Source: Actinomycetes bacterium (GTDB lineage: Bacteria > Actinomycetota > Actinomycetes > Mycobacteriales > Mycobacteriaceae). Taken from it: a DNA stretch of 64,000 nt. The DNA lies in contig JAEZZR010000011.1 in assembly GCA_023418505.1 (NCBI GenBank), forward strand, positions 1 to 64,000, in the 5' to 3' direction. Both the position numbers and the translations under genes were made by a program. Below, in pieces: positions 50,725 through 59,813 of the stretch. Each line of letters begins with the position of its first letter. Within the stretch, counting starts at the first letter, position 1. Under the pieces are notes generated by a model. That model was not told the origin of the DNA. It saw nothing but the letters and a program-made list of their open reading frames with translations, and searched no databases.

Positions 50725-52212
50725 CTAGTTTTGGGTAGCTGGCGACGTTAACAGCCCGTCAGCCACCTGCCACAGCGCATCTGCGTAGGAGGCTTTCACA
50801 AGCACAACATCGGTTGAGTTCACTAGCTTACCTGCCTCATTAGTCGCATCCGTAACATCAGCAACAGCTACGGCGTGTATTCCAAGTTGCTGTGCTGTGT
50901 GATACATCGCTTGGACATTCTCCGAGTCCCCTACCGCAATCAGATCAGTAACACCGGAGGCAGTGGCGAACTCAGCAACTGCCTTGTGCTCTGCAATGGC
51001 ACCATCGCCTAGTTCACCCATCTGACCGAGCACAGCCACTGCTTTGCCACTACGTTCAGCAGCCATAGACTGCAGTGCCGATAGCCCAGCCCGCATCGAA
51101 TCTGGGTTTGCATTGTAGGAGTCGTTGATTACTACGAGGCCGTCGTCGCGCGTACTTACTTCCATCCTTCGGCCGGAAACTGCGGTATGACCACCCAACC
51201 GAGCGACAGCTTCCTTCAAATCGATACCGGCAGCCACGCCAACTGCAATAGCCACCAGCGCATTTGCCACTTGGTGGGCACCCACAACCTGCAACTGCAC
51301 CCGTGCAGAGTCACCGTGGACATCCGTGACAGCGAAAGAGGCGCGAGCAGCCTCATCGAGCTCAACATTGGTCGCCCGGAACTGTGCCTGACTATGTCGC
51401 GGATTGGTTTCATCAGCACTGACAAACCAGACTTCCGCCTCCGTTCGGCTGGCCATTGCGGCCACCAAATCGTCGTCAGCGTTCAAAATTGCCACGCCAC
51501 CATCAGCAGCGTCCGGCAGTGCTTCTACCAGCTCACCCTTGGCCTGGGCGATGGTCTCGCGGGAGCCAAACTCGCCGAGGTGCGCGGTGCCCACGTTGAG
51601 TACCGCTCCAATATTCGGCGGTGCGATCTGCGCCAGATGCGCCACATGCCCCACCCCACGCGCGCTGAGCTCCGCGACCAAGTACCGCGTGGACTCATCA
51701 CTGTGCAGCACCGTGTACGGATGCCCAATTTCATTGTTGAACGAACCCTTCGGCGCAATCGTGGCACCAGAGGGACGCAACACGCTGGCAATCATGTCTT
51801 TTGTGGTGGTCTTACCTGCCGAGCCCGTCACACCAACCACCGTCAGCTCCGGCAGATGATCCACCAGATACCGTGCTAACTTGCTCGCAGCCTGCAACAC
51901 CGCAGCGCCGGAGCCATCCGGATCGTGCGCATAAGCATCCGCGTTCGAATCTTGTTTGCCTAAGGGCTTGACGACGACGGCTGGCGCCGAAACTTCGCGT
52001 GCCGCGATCACCAGCGCTGCACCGTGCTCGGCTGCTTTGGCGGCAAAATCGTGGCCATCAACTTTAGCCCCTGGCAGACAGAGGAAAATCGAGCCTTCGG
52101 TCACCGCACGTGAATCGAACTCAGCGGGTTTGGTCACCAAGGCATCCGGTGACACATTATGCAACGTGCCCCCGGTAATTTCGGCGATCTGGCCGGCAGT
52201 TAAAGGAATCAC
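50725..52212 (-). CDS. murF: UDP-MurNAc-tripeptide D-Ala-D-Ala ligase
   Basis: Mur ligase of 495 residues adding D-Ala-D-Ala. It opens with MIPLTAGQIAEITGG, contains VVGVTGSAGKTTTKDMIA as ATP loop, YLVAELSARGVGHV, and NDSYNANPDSMRAGLSAL as C-terminal signature. It overlaps the end of murE by four bases. Confidence 0.95.
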   Translation of the reverse strand: MIPLTAGQIAEITGGTLHNVSPDALVTKPAEFDSRAVTEGSIFLCLPGAKVDGHDFAAKAAEHGAALVIAAREVSAPAVVVKPLGKQDSNADAYAHDPDGSGAAVLQAASKLARYLVDHLPELTVVGVTGSAGKTTTKDMIASVLRPSGATIAPKGSFNNEIGHPYTVLHSDESTRYLVAELSARGVGHVAHLAQIAPPNIGAVLNVGTAHLGEFGSRETIAQAKGELVEALPDAADGGVAILNADDDLVAAMASRTEAEVWFVSADETNPRHSQAQFRATNVELDEAARASFAVTDVHGDSARVQLQVVGAHQVANALVAIAVGVAAGIDLKEAVARLGGHTAVSGRRMEVSTRDDGLVVINDSYNANPDSMRAGLSALQSMAAERSGKAVAVLGQMGELGDGAIAEHKAVAEFATASGVTDLIAVGDSENVQAMYHTAQQLGIHAVAVADVTDATNEAGKLVNSTDVVLVKASYADALWQVADGLLTSPATQN

Positions 52213-53846
52213 TTGTCGGAGCCTCCAGCATTTTGTGCTGAGTTACGAGCTTCCAAGGCGTTGGCCACTTCTTCGCGATCATCGAAGTGGTGGATGACGC
52301 CACCGACATCCTGGCCAGTTTCGTGGCCTTTGCCAGCAACCACTACCACGTCGCCAGTTTCGGCATAAGAAATGGCTTTGCGGATTGCTTCGCCACGGTC
52401 GCCAATAACTTCAATCTGGGTCTGCTTACCTTCGGCGGCTTCAAGCTTCTTGGCTTCATCGTAGGCACCTTCAGCAACGGCTTCGCGGATCTTCGCGGGG
52501 TCTTCGCTACGCGGATTGTCGTCAGTAATAATCACTACTTCTGCGCCACGCACTGCTTCGGCGCCCATCAGCGGACGCTTTGTGGCATCCCGATCGCCGC
52601 CAGCACCAACCACCACAATCAGCTTTCCGGAAGCCTGGTTGCGCACCGTGGCCAACACTTCAGCCACCGCAGCTGGCTTGTGTGCATAGTCCACTACCGC
52701 GAGGAAATCCTGGCAGCGATCGATACGCTGCATACGTCCAGGCACAGAGACCTTGGCCAAGCCTTGGCGGGCACCATCGGATTCCACTCCCGCAGCTACT
52801 AACGCTGCCCACGCCACTGCAGCATTTGCCACGTTGAAGGCGCCGGGCAGTGGAATATCCAAGGTCACCTGGCGCTTCGTGTCCGCGTGATAATCCAAAG
52901 TCGCTTCCTGCACACCGTTATCGGCTACAGATACTGATTCCAACTGCCACGATGCCGCAATGCCTGGTAATCCGGCGCCGGCCTCTGCACCCGTTTGAAC
53001 TGCATCCGCATTGGTAGCCACAGTTGTAACAGTGGCATCTTCGGCTTCAGCTGCAACGCCCGCCATCTTTCGGCCGGCATCATCGTTAATGCAGATCACT
53101 GCCTGTGGTGCATGCAACGGCGAATCAGCCTGGAACAATACGGCTTTCGCGTCGAAGTACTCTTCTAAAGTGTTGTGGAAGTCCAAGTGATCTTGCGACA
53201 AGTTCAAGAAGCAGGTCACATCGAAATCCACTCCGCTTACTCGGCCAAGGCTCAAAGCGTGCGAAGATACTTCCATTGCAACGTGGGTAACGCCGTCGTC
53301 AAGCATCTCGCGGAACAGACGCTGGAGAGAAGGAGCTTCCGGCGTCGTCAAGCTCGATGGCACTTTACGCCCATTAATGCGAGTACCCGTGGTGCCAATA
53401 ATGCCCGTGTGCTTGCCCGCGCCAATCAGCGCAGATTCGAGCATATAAGTGGTGGTGGTCTTGCCGGAGGTACCCGTCACACCGATCACTGTTAACTCGC
53501 GGGAAGGGTGTCCGTAAATCTCGGAAGCCACCGGGCCCATCACAGTGCGCACATCGGCAACTTCAATTACTGGACGCGTTTCGCCAGCTTCGCGCAACAG
53601 CTCCACGCCCTGCGCGTCGGTAAGAATTGCGACCGCCTGCGACTGCGACGCGTACCGCGCCCCATGTGCCCGCGTACCCGGCACCGCTGCGAACAAACCA
53701 TCAGCGCCCACCGCCGCAGCGTTCAGATCCATCGCTTTCACCGGAAGCTCTTTCGCAGCCTCCAGCTGGGCGGGAGTGCTAGAAGAATCTAATAACTTCA
53801 CCTCACCAGCAGCCGTTACGGCTAGGGATCCAACGGTTACGGTCAT
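52209..53846 (-). CDS. murE: UDP-MurNAc-tripeptide ligase (meso-DAP)
   Basis: Mur ligase of 545 residues adding the third stem residue. The ATP loop is VIGVTGTSGKTTTTYMLE. The DNPR motif in IITDDNPRSEDP (about residue 447) marks meso-diaminopimelate use, fitting corynebacterial peptidoglycan. AMEVSSHAL and FLNLSQDHLDFH are also present. An 85-bp gap separates it from ftsI; it contains tandem repeats from the ftsI end. Confidence 0.95.
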   Translation of the reverse strand: MTVTVGSLAVTAAGEVKLLDSSSTPAQLEAAKELPVKAMDLNAAAVGADGLFAAVPGTRAHGARYASQSQAVAILTDAQGVELLREAGETRPVIEVADVRTVMGPVASEIYGHPSRELTVIGVTGTSGKTTTTYMLESALIGAGKHTGIIGTTGTRINGRKVPSSLTTPEAPSLQRLFREMLDDGVTHVAMEVSSHALSLGRVSGVDFDVTCFLNLSQDHLDFHNTLEEYFDAKAVLFQADSPLHAPQAVICINDDAGRKMAGVAAEAEDATVTTVATNADAVQTGAEAGAGLPGIAASWQLESVSVADNGVQEATLDYHADTKRQVTLDIPLPGAFNVANAAVAWAALVAAGVESDGARQGLAKVSVPGRMQRIDRCQDFLAVVDYAHKPAAVAEVLATVRNQASGKLIVVVGAGGDRDATKRPLMGAEAVRGAEVVIITDDNPRSEDPAKIREAVAEGAYDEAKKLEAAEGKQTQIEVIGDRGEAIRKAISYAETGDVVVVAGKGHETGQDVGGVIHHFDDREEVANALEARNSAQNAGGSDK

Positions 53847-53895
53847 GGTCGCTCCTTTTAGTTCGTATCTGTGCGCTGTGCTTTTGTGACAGTAG

Positions 53896-53943
53896 GCGTT
53901 ACGGCAGTTTCGCGTTACGGCAGTATCGAGTTTAAGGCTGTAA
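53896..53943. repeat. Triple 16-bp array over ftsI stop
   Basis: GCGTTACGGCAGTTTC (53896-53911) and GCGTTACGGCAGTATC (53912-53927) are 15 of 16 equal. A third diverged unit (53928-53943) holds the ftsI TAA (53934-53932). On the minus strand every unit reads CNGCCNTAA, so each has a TAA. Confidence 0.88.
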
Positions 53944-55878
53944 TAATAATGTCTCTTCTCGCGCAGGCGACGGAGGCACGTTGTAGTGATTCAACGCCCA
54001 GTTAGCGATGTCTTGGAACAAAGGCGCAGCTGATTGACCTCCTTGGCCGTGCACACCACGCACCGGCTCGTCCAGCATGATGCCAATCACAAAACGCGGA
54101 TCATCAGCAGGCGCAATGCCCGCAAAAGTAATGTAGTACTGCGAATTCGAGTACGCGCCCGTATTCTCGTCGACCTTCTGCGCCGTACCCGTCTTACCGG
54201 AGAGCTGATAGCCCTCGATACCACTGCCCGAAGCAGTACCAGACTGGTTGCCGGTCGGATCCGATTGGAAGACAGATTGGAACATATCGCGTACCGTGCG
54301 CGCCGTTTCTGGGCTTACGACGGTGACCTCATCAGCTACTTCGTCCACGGCAGCTACTCCGTCGGCTCCGGTGCCCTTGCGGATCACTCGGGGTTCGACG
54401 CGCACTCCGTCGTTAGCGATGGTCTGATATACGGAAGTCATCTGCAGCAAGGTCATTGCCATGCCCTGGCCGATCGGCAGGTTGGCAAAAGTGCCACCCG
54501 ACCACTGCGGGCGTTGCGGCACCAACCCTGGACTTTCACCCGGTAACTCGATGCCAGTGGACTGGCCGAGGCCGAACAGGTGGAGCATCTCTGCAAAGCG
54601 ATCCTCGCCAATGCGATCAGCCAACATCAAAGTGCCCACGTTCGAGGACTTACCGAAAATACCCGTAGTGGTAAACGGCTCTACCCCATGCGGCCACGCA
54701 TCACGCACGGTAACGCCAGACATCTCGATCTGACCTGGTACCTGCAGTACCTCATCAGGGGTTGTGACTCCATCTTCAATCGCAGCGGCAGCCGTAATAA
54801 TCTTTGCTACCGATCCGGGTTCGAAAGGATCAGACACCGCGGTGTTATCCATGGTGCGACCATCAGATACTTCGGCACCGATGTCGCGATTCGGATTTGC
54901 CGTACCGGTTTGTGCCATAGCGAGTACCTCAGCGGTATGGGCATCCAGCACCACAGCCGAAGCGCCTTTCGCCCCAGAGTTCGCCTTCGCTTGTTCTAAC
55001 TGCTGCTGCACGTAGTACTGCAGATCCGCATCAAGGGTGAGCTCGTAGTTCGTGCCGTCGATAGGCGCATGCTCGTCGCGGGTAGAACCTGGAATGGCAA
55101 TGCCGTTGGCAGCGACGTCGACAGTCCGGCCACCATTAATGCCCTGCAAAGTAGCATCTCGGGAGGCTTCGAAACCGAATTGACCCACACCATCGTGGCC
55201 GATCTTTCCGATCACATTCGCACCAGAGGCACCATCGGGATACTGGCGGATGTCCTGCCGCTCAGAGACTAACTCCGGGAAACGCTCCACCACAGCTGCA
55301 GCTTTATCTGGATCGACGTTGCGCACCAAGACTTCGTAGCTACTGGACTCGTCGGTGAGCTTATCCATAATCTCCTTGGAGCTAATACCGCTTGGGGTAT
55401 CTTGAATGCCCAATTCGACTTCGGTCTCTTCTTGGTTGGTACGACGCTTGCGCTCGGAAGTATCCGCAATATGTTCACGGCCTGCCAAAGTTGGCAATTC
55501 TTCAGCAATATCGCGCAGACGCTCTTCATACTCTGGATACTGATCTGGCCAGAGACGATGCGCCGCTTCTAGATGCTCCCGCAAGGCATTGGGGTGCACA
55601 GTAATACTGCGTGCTTCTAGCGTGAAGGCCAGCTGGTTGCCATGCCGATCCGTGATCGTGCCACGGCGCGCTGGGTCCACGATTTCCACACTGCGCTGGT
55701 TTTGCGCCTGGGCGGCCAATTCGGGGCCTACCATCAACTGCACCCATGCCAAACGTGAAATTAGCGCCACTACGATCAGCAGTCCAATGAACTGCATGAG
55801 GTTACGTCTAAGTATGAACTCACGAGACCCCGTTCGAAGCTGCTCGAACGGGGCAAGTTTGCGTCGATCTGCACTCAT
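53932..55878 (-). CDS. ftsI: Septal transpeptidase FtsI (PBP3)
   Basis: Class B penicillin-binding protein of 648 residues, partner of FtsW. One N-terminal transmembrane helix (about 28-50) leads to the PBP dimer domain (RRGTITDRHGNQLAFT). The transpeptidase domain carries SVAK with the nucleophile Ser356 in EPGSVAKI, the SSN motif in GKSSNVGTLML (about residue 413), and KTG in LSGKTGTAQK (about residue 560). It starts with ATG overlapping the stop of the FtsL-like gene. Confidence 0.95.
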   Translation of the reverse strand: MSADRRKLAPFEQLRTGSREFILRRNLMQFIGLLIVVALISRLAWVQLMVGPELAAQAQNQRSVEIVDPARRGTITDRHGNQLAFTLEARSITVHPNALREHLEAAHRLWPDQYPEYEERLRDIAEELPTLAGREHIADTSERKRRTNQEETEVELGIQDTPSGISSKEIMDKLTDESSSYEVLVRNVDPDKAAAVVERFPELVSERQDIRQYPDGASGANVIGKIGHDGVGQFGFEASRDATLQGINGGRTVDVAANGIAIPGSTRDEHAPIDGTNYELTLDADLQYYVQQQLEQAKANSGAKGASAVVLDAHTAEVLAMAQTGTANPNRDIGAEVSDGRTMDNTAVSDPFEPGSVAKIITAAAAIEDGVTTPDEVLQVPGQIEMSGVTVRDAWPHGVEPFTTTGIFGKSSNVGTLMLADRIGEDRFAEMLHLFGLGQSTGIELPGESPGLVPQRPQWSGGTFANLPIGQGMAMTLLQMTSVYQTIANDGVRVEPRVIRKGTGADGVAAVDEVADEVTVVSPETARTVRDMFQSVFQSDPTGNQSGTASGSGIEGYQLSGKTGTAQKVDENTGAYSNSQYYITFAGIAPADDPRFVIGIMLDEPVRGVHGQGGQSAAPLFQDIANWALNHYNVPPSPAREETLLLQP

Positions 55879-56567
55879 GGCAGGATCTCCGGCGCGGCCT
55901 GATCGGCTGGGGCTAACACCTCCGGTGCTGGGTCATCCTCTGCCGGCGGGATCGGCAACGGTGGATTATCGCGATCCAACTCCGGCAAATACGGAGCTGC
56001 TTCTGGTAGCGGATCGTCAGATTGTTCTGGAACTGCCGGCGCCTGCATACCTGGCACATTATCAGTTTGCGCCGGATCGGACGTTGGCGCGTGTTCTGCG
56101 CGCGAGTTGCCAGAGCCATTGATATCTAGCAAACGACGGTATTCGGAGGATCCAGCACGAACTTCAACTAAATTGCCTTCGGCGTCTACGGTCAAAATTG
56201 CTGGTTGTTCGTACTGCACCAAGTTCATATCGCCAGCTTGGCGGGCGATTTCGGCAGTGGATCCGGAGTAAGCAATATCGCGCTCTAGCACAGCAATTTG
56301 GTTGGCCAGGTCGCGGCTTTCTTCGCGGGCTTCACTCAGGCGCATGGTCTGGGAAGTCGATAGCCCGGACAGCACCATGGCGATCACAACGCCGATCACC
56401 ACAATCAGAATCGCGAGCGAACCGAACTTAAACTTCGTACGATCCTCGGTGGTTTTCGTTAGGCGACGGCCACGTTCTACCACTACTTGCTGAGACCCCA
56501 GGCGCGAGTGACGCTTGCGCTTTACAGCGGTGGCCGTCCGCGGCTTTTCCATAGTCGTCGACGCCAT
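55875..56567 (-). CDS. ftsL: FtsL-like septum formation protein
   Basis: A protein of 230 residues in the ftsL position between rsmH and ftsI. A basic cytoplasmic tail (about 1-42) is followed by one transmembrane helix (about 48-70), then a coiled coil with heptads (LSEAREESRDLANQIAVLERDIAYS) and a further segment LVQYEQPAILTVDAEGNLVEV. The last 70 residues are a Pro/Glu/Asp-rich tail. FtsL identity rests on position and topology, since the family has little sequence conservation. Its ATG overlaps the rsmH stop (TAATG). Confidence 0.8.
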   Translation of the reverse strand: MASTTMEKPRTATAVKRKRHSRLGSQQVVVERGRRLTKTTEDRTKFKFGSLAILIVVIGVVIAMVLSGLSTSQTMRLSEAREESRDLANQIAVLERDIAYSGSTAEIARQAGDMNLVQYEQPAILTVDAEGNLVEVRAGSSEYRRLLDINGSGNSRAEHAPTSDPAQTDNVPGMQAPAVPEQSDDPLPEAAPYLPELDRDNPPLPIPPAEDDPAPEVLAPADQAAPEILP

Positions 56568-57685
56568 TAGGGTTCTCCTGTGATTTTTCTAGTAGTGGGT
56601 GTTTGGTCTGAGCTTTGGGTTGCAGGCCTGATCCGTTCGATGGCTCTCACCCGGACAGAGGCAGCTCTGGAGTTTTGCGCAATCTCATCCTGAGAGGCCT
56701 TTTCCGCCCCTCTAGTGACTTGGCTGAACCGCGCCTCGTAGCCAGGCAATTCCATCGGCAGATCCGGCGGAGTTTTCGATTTCGATAGCTGCCCGAACTG
56801 CGACTTAACGATCCGATCTTCCAAGCTTTGGTAACTCATAAAGACCGCACGACCACCAACCCGCAGCGCATCCGTGACCTGTGGGATCACTTGTTCGACG
56901 GCCTCTAGCTCACGGTTGACTTCCACCCGCAACGCCTGGAACGTGCGCTTTGCTGGATGGCCTCCCGTACGACGTGAAGCAGCCGGAATTACGTCGTAAA
57001 GCAATTCCACTAACGGACCGGAAGTAGTAAACGGTTGTGCTTCACGACGGCGCAGAACCGCCGACGCGATCTTTCCAGCGAAACGCTCGTCGCCATAAGT
57101 GGAGAGAATCCGCGCGAGATCACCATGCGAGTAGGTATTGAGTACCTCTGCCACGGTGATGCCTTGACTTGGATCCATACGCATATCCAGTGGCGCATCC
57201 ACACGGTAGGCGAAACCGCGTTCGACCTGGTCGAGCTGCATCGAAGAAACGCCCAGGTCGTACAGCGCGCCGGTGATACCGCCGGCTTCCTGAATCGCCT
57301 GGCGAACTTTCGCGAACTGCTGCTCTTGCGCTTCGGTTGGTGGCGTGACCACGTGCGGATCAGTGAAATCTGCGTTGAGTACCGACGCCAGCGCATCGAA
57401 GCGAGCTTGAATGCCAATGAAGCGGTCATGGAATTTCGCGAGCCGTTTAGTTGCCGCTTCCAGTGCTGCGGCATCGCGATCGAAACCAATTACAAACGCG
57501 GTGGGAAAGGTCTCCAGAAAGCGCTCGGTGTGACCACCTGCGCCTAAAGTGCCATCGACGAGCACCGGGCGGTGGTTTTCTGCGACGGTGGTTTCCACTG
57601 CAGGGGTAAGCAACTGCACCATGCGATCGAGAAGCACGGGGACATGACCATGCTCGCCAGAAACACGCTGTTCCTGCTGAGACAT
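56567..57685 (-). CDS. rsmH: 16S rRNA m4C1402 methyltransferase
   Basis: RsmH/MraW methyltransferase of 372 residues that N4-methylates C1402 of 16S rRNA using SAM. HVPVLLDRMVQLL, VDGTLGAGGHTERFLE (SAM loop), YDLGVSSMQLDQVERGFAYRVDAPLDMRMD and TFQALRVEVNRELEAV are the family marks. The SAM-binding and insertion domains have the usual order. There is a spare ATG one codon earlier. A 190-bp gap, in which I see no clear feature, separates it from mraZ. Confidence 0.95.
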   Translation of the reverse strand: MSQQEQRVSGEHGHVPVLLDRMVQLLTPAVETTVAENHRPVLVDGTLGAGGHTERFLETFPTAFVIGFDRDAAALEAATKRLAKFHDRFIGIQARFDALASVLNADFTDPHVVTPPTEAQEQQFAKVRQAIQEAGGITGALYDLGVSSMQLDQVERGFAYRVDAPLDMRMDPSQGITVAEVLNTYSHGDLARILSTYGDERFAGKIASAVLRRREAQPFTTSGPLVELLYDVIPAASRRTGGHPAKRTFQALRVEVNRELEAVEQVIPQVTDALRVGGRAVFMSYQSLEDRIVKSQFGQLSKSKTPPDLPMELPGYEARFSQVTRGAEKASQDEIAQNSRAASVRVRAIERIRPATQSSDQTPTTRKITGEP

Positions 57686-57881
57686 CAACTGCCCCCTCTC
57701 TGTTGGTTACGCTAGGCACCGAAATTTCGATCGCTTACGGGGAGTGCACACAGAGCCCTACCCGAGAGACGTTGCTGATGACGGGGAAGAACACCAGAAA
57801 CGCTCCCAGGCAGAGTTCTTGCGGGCACACCACCTGTGTTGGAAAGCTGCACCGGAAACGGCCGAGAGATTTGGCCGTGGT

Positions 57882-58313
57882 CTAGAAGACGTCCAGCAAC
57901 GAGTCATCCTCACCATCCGAGAAATCAGCCTCATGCTCAGCCTGGTAGGCCTCCCACGCCTGCTTATCCCAGATTTCGAGGAAGTCGATCGAACCGATCA
58001 CCACACACTCTTTCGTCAAACCCGCGTAACGGCGGTGATCGGCAGAAAGAGTGATACGCCCAGAACCATCCGGGCGCTGCTCATCGGTACTTGCAGCCAA
58101 GTTTCGAATGAAAGCACGCGCCCGAGTGTTAGTACGCGATGCCTTCTTCGCTCGCTGAGCGAGTGCGACAAACTCATCCTTTGGATAGACGGCTAACGAA
58201 TGGTCTTGGCCTTTCGTCACCATCAAACCGCCGGCGAGATCGTCGCGGAACTTCGCTGGAAGCGTCAATCGACCCTTGTCGTCCAGCTTGGGGGTATAGG
58301 TGCCCAGAAACAT
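57882..58313 (-). CDS. mraZ: Transcriptional regulator MraZ
   Basis: A protein of 143 residues with two SpoVT/AbrB-like domains: MFLGTYTPKLDDKGRLTLPAKFRDDL (1-26) and DGSGRITLSADHRRYAGL (about 78-95). MraZ binds TGGG-type direct repeats at its own promoter and regulates the dcw cluster. ATG at 58313 is chosen by homology; the longer frame would cover the repeats upstream. A GTGGGG array and four 11-bp repeats lie in its upstream region. Confidence 0.95.
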   Translation of the reverse strand: MFLGTYTPKLDDKGRLTLPAKFRDDLAGGLMVTKGQDHSLAVYPKDEFVALAQRAKKASRTNTRARAFIRNLAASTDEQRPDGSGRITLSADHRRYAGLTKECVVIGSIDFLEIWDKQAWEAYQAEHEADFSDGEDDSLLDVF

Positions 58314-58342
58314 CGTGGTCACTGGCTCCTTTCCCCATACAA

Positions 58343-58386
58343 GCGTTTGGACTGTGTTTCGACTGCGTTTCGACTGCGTTTCGACA
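58343..58386. repeat. Four 11-bp repeats upstream of mraZ
   Basis: GCGTTTGGACT, GTGTTTCGACT, GCGTTTCGACT and GCGTTTCGACA run in tandem (58343-58386), 30 to 73 bases before the mraZ ATG. The 11-bp period is near one DNA turn, so it may bind a protein or lie in the leader. Confidence 0.9.
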
Positions 58387-58411
58387 GCTCTCCAATTGCA
58401 ATATTCAGTTT

Positions 58412-58440
58412 CACCCCACCCTACCCCACTTTGCCCCACA
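58412..58440 (-). promoter_or_regulatory. MraZ operator (three GTGGGG boxes)
   Basis: On the minus strand GTGGGGCAAA, GTGGGGTAGG and GTGGGGTGAA follow one another at exactly 10-bp spacing, about 100-127 bp upstream of mraZ. This matches the TGGGN-N5 direct repeats known to bind MraZ, so it is the likely autoregulatory site of the dcw cluster. Confidence 0.85.
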
Positions 58441-58665
58441 ATCAAGTGCAACTACTGAAAACCAGGGGGAATTTTAGAGAGATTTGGGGCTAATGTTACT
58501 GCTGTGGCTAATGGGGTTTAAGTGGGTCTTCGGGAAGTGCAAGAGAAGAGCGCTCGAGATTCAGTAAAACCCGGCAATGACCGCAGGCTTTTAGCCGTTC
58601 AACCAGTAGGAATACGGATCTTGCGCCACCACTTCGAGCCCTGCAGATAAATAATTGATCACAGT
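58441..58665. other. Non-coding stretch between two MraZ-type arrays
   Basis: From the mraZ start (58313) to the end of the DUF3040-type gene (58807) is a 493-bp gap. The 225 bp between the two GTGGGG arrays has no convincing gene. It includes weaker GTGGC/TGGGG/GTGGG steps at roughly 10-bp spacing (about 58502-58535) on the plus strand. Confidence 0.5.
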
Positions 58666-58700
58666 GTGGGGCGAAGTGGGGCTTGTGGGGCAAAGTGGGG
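58666..58700 (+). promoter_or_regulatory. Second, inverted GTGGGG array
   Basis: GTGGGG at 58666, 58676, 58685 and 58695 (spacings 10, 9 and 10) on the plus strand. It shares GTGGGGCAAAGTGGGG with the mraZ operator, but in opposite orientation. It sits just beyond the terminator of the DUF3040-type gene, with no gene start nearby. Confidence 0.8.
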
Positions 58701-58702
58701 GA

Positions 58703-58733
58703 TAAAAAAACTCCCACAGGATTTCTGTGGGAG
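58703..58733 (-). terminator. Intrinsic terminator of DUF3040-type gene
   Basis: On the minus strand CTCCCACAG and CTGTGGGAG form a perfect 9-bp stem with a five-base loop, followed by seven T residues. It lies about 75 bases after the stop at 58807 and is a strong rho-independent terminator. Confidence 0.93.
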
Positions 58734-58806
58734 ATAATGCTGTAGCGCTCAAAGCCACAGCACCAACCTGTGGCCAGCTACTACGCTCAGCTGCTGAGAT
58801 CTTCTA

Positions 58807-59241
58807 TCAGTCGAAGCGGTTACGGAATCGATCTTCTAGGCGCGACGAAGATGGCTTCGATTTCCGCTGGCCTTGATTCTTATTCGTGCGGGAGGAAGAT
58901 CCGGCCCCTGAGGCACCAGAGAAAGACATCCCCTTCTTTGAGCTAGAAGAATCAGGCATCAGTGCCCAGACACATGCACCAAACATCAACAGGAATCCGG
59001 CAACAGAGATAGAGATCAGCCACAAGTTTTCCATGGCGATATTCAAGGCCACGCCACCGATTAGCATGAGGAGCCCTAGGACTAATAAGGCCACTACTTG
59101 AATATTGAAGCCACGCCGAGGTGCATCATCGTCGAATCCACCCGAGCGGCCTGACATTGTCGAACCAAATTTCGGGTCTTCCGCGTACAGGGCAGACTCG
59201 ATTTCATCAAGCATGCGCTGTTCTTGCTCGGAAAGTCCCAT
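58807..59241 (-). CDS. DUF3040-type membrane protein
   Basis: A protein of 144 residues with the DUF3040 opening MGLSEQEQRMLDEIESALYAEDPKF, two transmembrane helices (about 49-67 and 72-92) and a Ser/Lys/Arg-rich C-terminal tail of about 45 residues. The family is common in Actinobacteria beside dcw clusters and has no known function. The ATG at 59241 has GGAGGA close upstream. An excellent terminator follows the gene. Confidence 0.9.
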   Translation of the reverse strand: MGLSEQEQRMLDEIESALYAEDPKFGSTMSGRSGGFDDDAPRRGFNIQVVALLVLGLLMLIGGVALNIAMENLWLISISVAGFLLMFGACVWALMPDSSSSKKGMSFSGASGAGSSSRTNKNQGQRKSKPSSSRLEDRFRNRFD

Positions 59242-59372
59242 GATTCCTCCATTACGTTGGCTGGCGTACAACCCATATAGAACTCTAACGCCGAACGTAC
59301 GCTAAAAGTTCCCAAAACTCACCTAGCACCACACAAAATAGCAGCCAATTGCCTGGAACCATTCCACCGGGT

Positions 59373-59813
59373 TTAAGCAGCTGCCGGCAGCACCCGCAAT
59401 TGCGCTTCTACATAGGCGATGAACTTCCGTGCGAAGCTTAAGACCCGCTCGGCAGTGAACTGATCTGGATCACTGCCGATACCCAGACGCACATCTTCAC
59501 GAATGCGCATCACGGTTGTGGCGCGCTGGCTCCATTCAGCCCAATCGCCACCCTTGGCGGCAAGCCGCACCCAAGCACTACCAGCAGGCTTGCGACGCTT
59601 CTTCCCCATATCACCGGCCAACACAGCACCGGCAGCCCGCAAGCTTGCCTGCACAGCAAACTCGATCTTCTCTTCGTAAGCTTCAGCCGTTGCCGCTTGT
59701 GCCAACAACTGATGTGCCTTATCCAAGAACACCAAAGCTTCCATAGAGACGCTATCGGGCGCGACGAAACGCGACCGAGTCCGTGCCTGCTGCAATTTCG
59801 CAATTCCGTTCAT
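59373..59813 (-). CDS. SAV_6107 family HEPN-domain protein
   Basis: A helical protein of 146 residues of the SAV_6107 HEPN type. Helix segments include LDKAHQLLAQAATAEAYEEKIEFAVQASLRAAGAVL (about 29-65), and WVRLAAKGGDWAEWSQRATTVMRIREDVRLGIG. The usual HEPN RxxxxH nuclease motif is not evident, so it may not be an RNase. GAGGG lies about eight bases before the ATG. Conserved in Actinobacteria near mraZ; role unknown. Confidence 0.85.
   Translation of the reverse strand: MNGIAKLQQARTRSRFVAPDSVSMEALVFLDKAHQLLAQAATAEAYEEKIEFAVQASLRAAGAVLAGDMGKKRRKPAGSAWVRLAAKGGDWAEWSQRATTVMRIREDVRLGIGSDPDQFTAERVLSFARKFIAYVEAQLRVLPAAA

Noticed and set aside
58343..58386. Four 11-bp repeats as a CRISPR array
   Set aside because: The units abut with no spacers and are far too short; there are no cas genes.
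58508..58717. A 69-codon minus-strand frame between the two MraZ-type arrays
   Set aside because: It spans the terminator hairpin and the GTGGGG array, has repeated Pro/His from the repeats, and no ribosome binding site.
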